DNA of 64,000 nt, taken from assembly GCF_904849725.1 (NCBI RefSeq), contig NC_058523.1, positions 337,445,948-337,509,947 on the forward strand, given 5' to 3'. Position 1 is the first letter of the stretch, and each line of letters opens with the position of its first letter. The notes beneath the pieces are model-generated. The model was not told the DNA's origin. It made no database searches and saw only the letters and a program-made list of their open reading frames with translations. Positions 55,677-64,000 of this stretch are shown here, piece after piece. The translations under genes and the position numbers were made by a program. The stretch is from Hordeum vulgare subsp. vulgare. Taxonomy: Eukaryota; Streptophyta; Magnoliopsida; Poales; Poaceae.

Positions 55677-58303
55677 AACTCCTGCTCGTCCTCGAGTAGG
55701 GAAGTGATAAAGACTGAATTTTTGATGTGGAATGCTACCTAACATATTTGTCCTTTGCAACTTCTTTCATGTGACATGAATGTTCAGATCCTTAAGATTA
55801 AAAACAATAGTTTGCTATTGACATGAAAACAATAATACTTCAAGCAAACTAGCAAGGTAATCATGAACTTTCGTAATAACAAGGCCCAAGAAAGTTATCC
55901 CTACAAATTCATATAGTCTGGCTATGCTCCATCATCCCCAGACAACGAATTTAAATCATGCACAACCCCGGTATTGGCCAAGTAATTGTTTTCGCACTCT
56001 TACTTTCTCAAACCTTTTTCAACTCTCATGCAATACATGAGCGTGAGCCATGGATATAGCACTATAGGTGGAATAGAGTGTGGTGGAGGTTGTGAGGCAA
56101 AAAGAAGGAGATGGTCACATCGACTCGGCGTATCAACGGGCTAAGGAGATGCCCATCAATAGATATGAATGTGAATGAGTAGGGATTACCATGCAACAGA
56201 TGCACTTAGAGCTATAAGTGTGTGAAAGCTCAAAAGGAGAACTAGTGGGTGTGCATCCAACTTGCTTGCTCACGAAGACCTAGGGAAATTTTGAGGAAGC
56301 CCATCATTGGAATATACAAGCCAAGTTATATAATGAAGATTCCCACTAGTATATGGTGGTGACAAAACAAGAGACTCTCAATCATGAAGAACATGGTGCT
56401 ATTATGAAGCACAAGTGTGGAAAAAGATAGTAGCATTGCCCCTTCTCTCTTTTTTTGTTTGGGCTCTTCGGCCTCTTTTCATTTTTTTCTCTTTTTTTTG
56501 GTGGGCATCTTTGGCCTCTTTTCATTTTTCCTCACATGGGACAATGCTCTAATAATGGTGATCATCACACTTTTATTTACTCACAACTCAACACTTAGAG
56601 CAACGATGACTCTAAAGGAAATGCCTCCGGCAGTGTACCGAGATGAGCAACGATCTAGCTTAGCGTATGACTTTCAAACATCTCGCTAGCTATCTTACGA
56701 TCATGCAATGGCAATATGTAAGTGATGGCACAAGTCATGAGACAGAACGGTGGGAGTTGCATGGCAATATATCTCGGGATGGCTATGAAAAGGCCATAAT
56801 AGGTAGGTATGGTATCTGTTTTGAGGAAGGTATATGGTGGTTTCGTGCATCGGCAAAAGTTGCACGGCACTAGAGAAGCTAGGAATGGTGGAAGGTGAAA
56901 GTTCATCTATACCATGGACTCACATTAGTCATGAATAACTCATATACTTATTGCGAAAGTTTTATTAGTAATCGAAACAAAGTGCTAAACGCATACTCCT
57001 AGGGGAAGGGTTGGTAGGTGTTAACCATCGCGCGATCCCGACCGCAACACAAAGGATGACAATCAATAAATCAATTATGCTCCGACTTCCTAACATAGCG
57101 GTTCACCATACGTGCATGTTACGGGAATCACTAACTTCAACACAAGTATTTCTAGATTCACAACACCCAACTAACATGACTCTAATATTACCAAATCCAT
57201 GTCTCAAAACTAATTGAGAGGAATCAAACTTCTCTTTCTAATCAATGCACAAGAATATGGAAGTTTTTATTGTATCCTCTTTGGATGCCTATCAACTTTA
57301 GGACTACTTTCATAGCACAAGCCAATTACCAAGTTACTCAGAGAGAGCACCATCAAAAAGATATAAGTGAAGATCGAGAGTTCTTATTTCTCCAAAATAT
57401 AACACCGCCATGCTCTAAAAAGATCTAAGTGAAGCACTAGAGCAAAGTTATCTAGCTCAAAAGATATAAGTGAAGCACATGCGAGCTAAATTGCTTAACT
57501 CAAAAGATATAAGCGAAGCTTAATGAGTATTCTAGCAAATTCACGATGAGTGCATGTCTCTCTCAAAAGGTGTGCAGCAAGGATGATTGTGACACAACAA
57601 AAAAAAAGACTCCTATAATACATGACGCTCCAAGCAAAACACATATCACGTGGTGAATAAAAATATAGCTCCGAGTAACATTACCGATGGATTGAGGATG
57701 AAAGAGGGGATGCCTTCCCAGGGCATCCCCAAGCTTAGACTTTTTGGTGACCTTGAATTTGGCTTGGGATGCCTTGGGCATCCCCAAGTTTGAGCTCTTT
57801 CCACTCTTTATCCCATTGTCCATGAGAACATCACCCAAAACTTGAAAACTTCACAACACAAAACTTAAACAGAAACTCGTGATATCATTAGCATAAGAAA
57901 ACAAACTACCAACTCTTTAGGTACTATAGCAAACTTGATTTATATTTATACTCATGTTAGATTAATGTATTCTCACTTTTCCATGGCTAGTACCCCCCGA
58001 TAGTATCCATAGTTCTTCTGATATCTCTAAAATTCTGAAACATTATGAAAATTTGGGCAATTGGCATATAAACCATCAGCAAAAGGAATCAACTCAAAAG
58101 CTCTTTCTGGATAGGAATGAAAAATAATTTGTGAGCGCAAAGTTTCTGTCTTTTTCAGCACGATCAAACAACCATCACCAAAACTACTCATAAAGGTTTT
58201 ACTTGGCTCAAACACAAAAAGAAACACAAAAAACACAATCATAACAGAATTATGATGGTGTGGACACAACAAAACAGAAAGCAAAAAGCAAAGATAAATT
58301 CAT
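55677..58303 (-). other. Untranslated 3' internal region of element D
   Basis: No coding region is supported. It is the reverse of element F's 61816-64000 and shares blocks with element A's 24977-27575. Copies of the TTGGGGATGC motif occur near 57720-57790. The 90-codon ORFs near 56417 and 57563 have no domain and recur in the F copy in altered form. Confidence 0.7.
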
Positions 58304-58350
58304 TTGGTTGCCTCCCAACAAGCGCTATTGTTTAACGCCCTTAGCTAGGC
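58304..58350 (-). other. Conserved post-ORF block of element D
   Basis: This is the reverse of the block at 24931-24976 in A and 61766-61815 in F, including the TTGGGAGGCAACC hairpin. It lies just downstream of D's ORF on the minus strand. Confidence 0.75.
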
Positions 58351-58369
58351 ATTGATAATTAAATGATGC

Positions 58370-59119
58370 TCACACAAAAGACAAGAATTGAAGCACAACG
58401 AGAGCATCATAAAGCATGTGACAAACATATCTAAGTCTAACATACTTCCTATGCATAGGCATTTTATAGGAAAACAGATTGTCAAGACAACCAATAGTTA
58501 CCATATGCAAGGAAGAAGAAAGAGACAATATCAATCTCAACATAACGAGAGGTGATTTGGTAACATGAAAGTTTCTACCACAATATTTTACTCTCTCATA
58601 GCAATTACATGTGGGATCATAATCCAATTCAACAATATAGCTATCACAAAGGATATTCTTTTCATGACCCACATGCATGCAAAGTTGACGCTCTTAAAAA
58701 ATAGTGGGATTATCATCAACTAAAGTCACGACTTCTCCAGACCCACTTTCAATATTATTGCAAATATCATATTCATCATGAGGCTTAAACAAATTTTCAA
58801 GATCATAAGAAAAATCATTACCCCAATCATGATCATTGCAACAAGTAGTGGACATAGCAAAACTAGCATCCCCAAGCTTAGGGTTTTGCATATTTTTATC
58901 ATGATTGACACTAATAGGATTTATAGTGAAACCATTCTAATCATGCTTTTCATTCAAGGAGCCCTCGTGAATCACTTCATGAATTTCTTCATCACGATTT
59001 TCAGATTCACGCATCTCAAGCAAAACTCCATAGAGAAAGTCAAGTGCACTCAACTCACTAGCAATTGGTTCAACATAATTGGATCTCTTAAAGAGATTAG
59101 CAAGTGGATGAGGATCCAT
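58370..59119 (-). pseudogene. Element D internal ORF (MDPHPLANLF family, function unknown), two stops
   Basis: ATG at 59119 and terminal stop at 58370-58372, about 249 codons with in-frame stops near 58937 and 58695. It starts MDPHPLANLFKRSNY and continues PIASELSALDFLY, MRESENRDEEIHEV, QNPKLGDASFAMSTTCCND, DYDPTCNCYER and YCGRNFHVTK. It is acidic and Cys-containing. I see no capsid, zinc-knuckle or protease motif. Element F has the same ORF with a ~69-bp deletion. It may be an accessory or vestigial product of a non-autonomous family; I do not assign a function. Confidence 0.65.
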
Positions 59120-59273
59120 ATCACTAGATTTTCAGCAAGCGAAGATGCAAGCATATTGAAGGCACATAGCACACAAGCGAACAGAAAGCAAGCGAAAGAA
59201 AAGGGCGAATGAAAAAGGCAAATATTTTTGTAAATTTTTGTTTTTCAGAAGTGGGGGAGAGGAAAACGAGAGG
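59120..59273 (-). other. Untranslated leader of element D, 5' part missing
   Basis: Matches in reverse the F leader around 60920-61063 (CCTCTC..TTTTCCTCTCCCCCACTTC). It ends abruptly at AACGAGAGG, where F starts. AGAGG (59269-59273) would be F's target duplication. Confidence 0.7.
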
Positions 59274-60819
59274 TGATATGTCTCCAACGTCTCTATAATT
59301 TTTTATGGTTTCATGCTATTATCTTGTCAAACTTTGGATGTTTTGCATGCCTTTTATATATTTTTTGGGACTAACTTATTAACTCAGTGCCAAGTGCGAG
59401 TTCCTGTTTTTTCCATGATTTTGACCCCTTTCAGAGGAGGATTTTGAACGGAGTCCAAACAGAATGAAACTGCCAAAAAGATATTTTCCGGAACAGAAAA
59501 AGATCGGGAAGCCGGAGAATCAGGGCAGGGGTCCACCAGGGACCCCACAAGCCCTCATGGCGCGGCTAGGGGGCCCGCGCCCCCTTGGCTTGTGGGCTCC
59601 CTGTGCCTCCGTTGCCCTAGGTTTTGCGCCTATATATTCTCTAAAATTCCATAAAAAATCAGGAGATCATCGAGAGTACTTTTCCGCCGCCGCAAGCTTC
59701 TGTCTCCGCAAGATCCCATCTGGGGCACGTTCTGGTGCCCTGCCAAGGGGGGATTTGGATACGGAGGGATTTATCATCAACACCATGACCTCTCCGATGA
59801 TGTGTGAGTAGTTCACCATAGACCTACGTGTCCATAGCTAGTAGCTAGATGGCTTCTTCTCTCTCTTGGATCTTCAATACAAAGTTCTCCATGATCTTCA
59901 TGGAGATCTATCTGATGTAATATTCTTTTGCGGTGTGTTTGTCGAGATCCGATGAATTGCGGATTTATGATAAGATTATCTATGAATCTTATTTGAGTTT
60001 CTCCTAATCTTTCTTATGCATGATTTCATATCCTTGTAATTATCTTCGAGTTGTGGGTTTTGTTTGGCCAACTAGATCTATGATTCTTGCAATGGGAGAA
60101 GTGCTTGGTTTTGGGTTCATACCGTGCGGTGACCTCACCCAGGGACAGAAGGGGTAGCGAGGCACGCATCATGTTGTTGCCATCAAGGGTAAAAAGATGG
60201 GGTTTTCAACATTGGTTTGAGATTATCCCTGTACATCAGGTCATCTTGCTTAAGGCATTACTCTGTTTGTCATGAACTCAATACACTAGATGCATGCTGG
60301 ATAGCGGTCGATGTGTGGAGTAATAGTAGTAGATGCAGAAAGTATCGGTCTACTTGTCTCGGACGTGATGCCTATATGTATGATCATTGCCTTAGATATC
60401 ATCATGACTTTGCGCGGTTCTATCAATTGCTCGACAGTAATGTGTTCACCCACCGTAACACTTGCTATTTTGAGAGAAGCCTCTAGTGAACACTATGGCC
60501 CCCGGGTCTATTCCACACCATATTTTCAGCCTTACTCTTTTTCTTTGTTGCACTTTCCGCCTTCAGATCTCACCTTGTTATCAATCTTGAAGGGATTGAC
60601 AACCCCTTTAAAGCGTTGGGTGCAAGCTCTTTTGTGTTTGCGCGGGTACTCTTGACTTGACGAGATTATCCTACTGGATAGATACCTTGGTTCTCAAACT
60701 GAGGGAAATACTTACTGCTCCTGTGCTGCATCACCCTTTCCTCTTCAAGGGAAAAACCAACGCAAGCCCAGTCTCCGTCAACGTGTCAATCTCTAGCACT
60801 GTTGTCTGTTGCCGTAGCA
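59274..60819 (+). repeat. 5' LTR of element F
   Basis: About 1,546 bp, ending GCCGTAGCA. A GC-rich inverted repeat (about 59543-59612, CCCACAAGCC ... GGCTTGTGGG) sits in the same place as in the other LTRs. Confidence 0.88.
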
Positions 60820-60829
60820 GAAGAATTTC

Positions 60830-60847
60830 TGGCGCCGTTGCCGGGGA
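60830..60847 (+). other. Primer binding site of element F (tRNA-Asp)
   Basis: TGGCGCCGTTGCCGGGGA, ten bases after the LTR end, is a perfect 18-base complement of the plant tRNA-Asp 3' end. Confidence 0.9.
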
Positions 60848-61063
60848 GGATGAAGTCAAGAACTGATCCAAGTAAGTGTCGCAAACTCATCTCTTGCATT
60901 TACTCTGTTTGCCAGTTGCCTCTCATTTTCCTCTCCCCCACTTCACAATTTGCCTTTTTCGTTTGCCTTTTTCATTCACCCTTTTCTTTCGCTTGCTTTC
61001 TGTTTCTTGTGTGCTATGTGCCTACAATATGCTTGCATCTTCACTTGCTGAAAATCTAGTGAT

Positions 61064-61746
61064 ATGGATCCTCACCCACTTGCTAATCTCTTTAAGAGAT
61101 CCAATTATGTTGATCCAATTGCTAGTGAGTTGAGTGCACTTGACTTTCTCTATGAAGTTTTGCTTGAGATGCGTGAATCTGAAAATCGTGATGAAGAAAT
61201 TCATGAAGTGATTCATGAGGGCTCCTTGAATGAAAAACATGATTGCAATGATTTCATTATAAATTCTATTAATGACAATAATGCTAAAAATATGCAAAAC
61301 CCTAAGCTTGGGGATGCTAGTTTTGCTATGTCCACTACTTGTTGCAATGATATTTGCAATATTATTGAAAGTGGGTATGGAGAAGTCATGACTTTAGTTG
61401 ATGATAATCCCAATATTTTTGAAGAGCGTCAACTTTGCATGCATGTGGATCATGAAAACAATATCCTTTGTGATAGCTATTTTGTTGAATTTGATTATGA
61501 TCCCACATGTAGTTGCTATGAGAGAGGAAAATATTGTGGTAGAAACTTTCATGTTACCAAATTACCTCTCGTTATGTGGAGATTTCTATTGTCTCTTTCT
61601 TCTTCCTTGCATATGGCAACTATTGGTTGTCTTGACAATCTATTTCCTATAAAATGCATATGCATAGGAAGTATGTGAGACTTAGATGTGATTTTCACAT
61701 GCTTTATGATGCTCTCGTTGTGCTTCAATTCTTGTCTTTTGTGTGA
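61064..61746 (+). pseudogene. Element F internal ORF (same family as D ORF), late frameshift and internal deletion
   Basis: ATG at 61064 (MDPHPLANLFKRSNY) is open for 204 codons. A one-base loss near 61645 then shifts the frame, and the D-equivalent terminal stop lies at 61744-61746. Compared with D it has lost ~69 bp (in frame) after TTCCND. It contains AAGCTTGGGGATGCT at 61304-61318, an exact copy of the D polypurine tract, inside the coding sequence (KLGDA). Acidic, no recognised domain. Confidence 0.65.
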
Positions 61747-61765
61747 GCATCATTGATTTATCAAT

Positions 61766-61815
61766 GCCTAGCTAAGGGCGTTAAACAATAGCGCTTGTTG
61801 GGAGGCAACCCAATG
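61766..61815 (+). other. Conserved post-ORF block of element F
   Basis: Nearly identical to A 24931-24976 and to the reverse of D 58304-58350. It begins GCCTAGCTAAGGGCG and ends in the TTGGGAGGCAACCCAA hairpin. Confidence 0.75.
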
Positions 61816-64000
61816 AATTTATCTTTTTTCTTTCTGTTTTGATGCGTCCACACCATCATAATTCTATAGTGATTTTGTTTTTTGTGTTTCTTTTTGTGTT
61901 TGAGCCAAGCAAAACCTTTATGACTAGTCTTGGCAATGGTTGTTTGATCCTGCTGGAAAAAGACAGAAACTTTTCGCTCACGAGATGATTTTTCATTTTT
62001 ATTCAGAAAGAGATTTTGAGTTGATTCTTCTTGCTGCTGGTTGATATACCTTTTGCCCAGGCAGTTGTAATTTTTCAGAATTTTCGAGGTCCCATAAGTA
62101 TACGAAGTATACAGATTGCTACAGACTGGTCTGTTTTTGACAGATTCTGTTTTTGTTGAGTTGATTGCTTGTTTTGATGAAACTATGGATAGTATCAGGG
62201 GGGTACTAGCCATGGAAAAGTGAGGATACAGTATCCCAACACCAATATAGATAGAATTCAAGTTTGCTACAGTACCAAAAGAAGTGGTAGTTTTTTTTCT
62301 TGTGCTAATGTTGTCACAAGTTTCTGTTTAAGTTTTGTGTTGTGAAGTTTTCAAGTTTTGGGTGATGTTCTCATGGACAAAGAGATAAGGAGTGGAAAGA
62401 GCTCAATCTTGGGGATGCCCAAGGCATCCCAAGCCAAATTCAAGGACACCAAAAAGCCTAATCTTGGGGATGCCCCGGGAAGGCATCCCCTCTTTTGTCT
62501 CCAATCCATCGGTAATATTACTTGGAGCTATATTTTTATTCACCACATGATATGTGTTTTGCTTGGAGCGTCTTGTACCATAGGAGTCTTTTCTTTTGTT
62601 TGTGTCACAATCATCCTTGCTGCACACCTTTTTGAGAGAGAGAGACATGCACTCATCGTGATTTTGCTAGAATGCTCATAGTGCTTCACTTATATCTTTT
62701 GAGCTAGATAATTTTGCTCTATGTGCTTCACTTATATCTTTTAGAGCACGGGGGTGCGTGACTTGGTAGTTGGCTTATGCTATGAAAGTAGTCTCAAAGG
62801 TGATAGGAACCCAAAGAGGATACAAAAACCTCCATCTTCATGTGCATTGAGTAGAATGAGAAGTCTTGATTCCTCTCAATTAGTTTTGAGGCGTGGATTT
62901 GGTAATATTAAGAGCTATGTTAGTAGGGTGTTGTGAATCTAGAAATACTTGTGTTGAAGTTAGTGATTCCCGTAGCATGCACGTATGGTGAACTGCTATG
63001 TTAGGAAGTCGGAGCATAATTGATCTATTGATTTTCATCCTTTGTGTTGAGGTCGGGATCGTGCGATGGTTAACACCTACCAACCCTTCCCCTAGGAGTA
63101 TGCGTTTAGCACTTTGTTTCGATTACTAATAAAAACTTTCGCAACAAGTATGTGAGTTCTTCATGACTAATGTGAGTCCATGGTATAGATGCACTTTCAG
63201 CTTCCACCATTGCTAGCCTCTCTAGTGCCGCGGAATTCTCGCCGGTGCACAAACCCACCATATGCTTTCCTCAAAACAGCCACCATACCTACCTACTATG
63301 GCATTTTCATAGCCATTCTGAGATATATTGCCATGCAACTCCCACCGTTCCGTTTCATGACTTGTGCCGTCACTCTCATATTGCCATTGCATGATCGTAA
63401 GATAGCTAGTGAGATATTTCAACGTCATACGCCAAGCTAGATCGTTGCACATCCCGGTACACTGCCGGAGGCATTTCCTATAGAGTCATCATCATTCTAA
63501 GCTTTGAGCTGTGAGTAAATAAAAGTGTGATGATCATCACTATTAGAGCATTGTACCATGTGAGGAAAAAAAGAGGCCAAAGAGACCATACAAAAAAGAG
63601 AAAAAAGAGGCCTAAGAGCCCAAATAAAAAAAAGAGAAAAAGAGAGAAGGGACAATGCTACTATTTTTTCCACAGTTGTGCTTCATAATAGAACCATGTT
63701 CTTCATGATTGAGAGCTTCTTGCTTTGTCACTACCATATGCTAGTGGGAATCTTCATTGTATAACTTGGCTTGTATATTCCAATGATGGGCTTCCTCAAA
63801 TTGCCCTAGGTCTTCGTGAGCAAGCAAGTTGGATGCACACCCACTAGTTTTCCTTTTGAGCTTTCACATACTTATAGCTCCTGTGCATCCCTTGTATGGC
63901 AATCCCTACTCATTCACATTTATATCTATTAATGGGCATCTCCATAGCCCTTTGATATGCCGAGTCAATGTGACCATCTCCTCCTTTTTGTCTCACAACC
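61816..64000 (+). other. Untranslated 3' internal region of element F (truncated by window end)
   Basis: No coding region is supported. It mirrors D's 55677-58303. The TTGGGGATGC motif recurs at about 62409 and 62464. The polypurine tract and 3' LTR should follow beyond 64000. Confidence 0.7.

Larger units (their letters stand above)
54279..59273 (-). mobile_element. Gypsy LTR element D, reverse strand (WHAM/Sabrina-like, non-autonomous), interrupted by F
   Basis: On the minus strand its 3' LTR spans 55661-54279, preceded by a polypurine tract (55662-55676, reading AAGCTTGGGGATGCT on the minus strand). The internal region reads back to the leader at 59273, where the forward element F begins. 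The 5' LTR and primer site are missing and should lie beyond the window if F is nested inside D. The left flank GGGAG (54274-54278) is the expected target duplication, unverified. LTR sequence is related to A's, but the coding region is unrelated to A's gag. Confidence 0.8.
59274..64000 (+). mobile_element. Gypsy LTR element F (same family as D), forward, runs off the window
   Basis: It starts with LTR TGATATGTCTCC at 59274, has a perfect tRNA-Asp primer site at 60830-60847, an internal ORF, the conserved block and a long untranslated tail still continuing at 64000. It lies head-to-head with D, so the two internal regions form a ~3-kb inverted repeat around F's 5' LTR. Nesting of F in D's leader is the simplest explanation. 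The right boundary is not visible. Confidence 0.85.

Overview
The window is repeat DNA from a large grass genome, most likely Triticeae (wheat, Aegilops, rye or barley). The evidence is the LTR families (Gypsy elements starting TGATACRTCTCC, primed by tRNA-Asp, as in the Sabrina/WHAM/Athila-type elements of wheat and barley), a CACTA element whose ends are packed with CTTTGCCGTCTGC, and a Gypsy element coding for a Transposase_28-type protein. I see no host gene, tRNA, rRNA or CRISPR array. Family names are from memory of sequence character and are not database results.

Layout. Bases 1-569 are unassigned. Gypsy element A runs from 570 to 28785, and the rest of its 3' LTR is displaced beyond the window. 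Its LTR/leader junction is present three times in tandem (about 896-5190). It holds a 17.6-kb CACTA transposon (5218-22812, TSD TTG/TTG). Gypsy element B (from 28786) sits in A's 3' LTR. B is split by Gypsy element C (30646-52356, TSD GCGCA) and then by element D (from 54279, reverse strand). C carries a solo LTR in its 5' LTR (30734-32458, TSD CCCGG/CCCAG) and a reverse-strand relative, E, inside its gag (35724-45676, TSD ATTAC). D is interrupted at 59274 by a forward relative, F, which runs off the end. The nest is at least four levels deep (A > B > C > E and A > B > D > F).

Coding content. The CACTA element has a TNPD-like transposase gene (three exons, two in-frame stops) and a TNPA-like gene (PF03004 type, eight coding exons, broken by stops and a frameshift). 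The same ~360-407-bp purine/pyrimidine-rich monomer lies on both sides of these genes. The downstream array has 19 monomers with a clear five-monomer higher-order period and fills what looks like a 3'-UTR intron. A 5' leader region holds a perfect-armed TATA hairpin and a ~95-bp-arm foldback. A, C and E encode gag plus aspartic protease but no reverse transcriptase or integrase that I can find, and C and E add a second conserved ORF. D and F carry an unrelated ORF. All coding regions have at least one break, except a 439-codon gag/protease ORF in A, which is itself cut off from its gag start. These elements would have depended on partners elsewhere.

Rough hand comparison of LTR pairs gives about 8% difference for A (over the first ~330 bp) and about 4% for C and for E. 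This fits A being the oldest and C and E having inserted close in time. These are counts by eye, not alignments.
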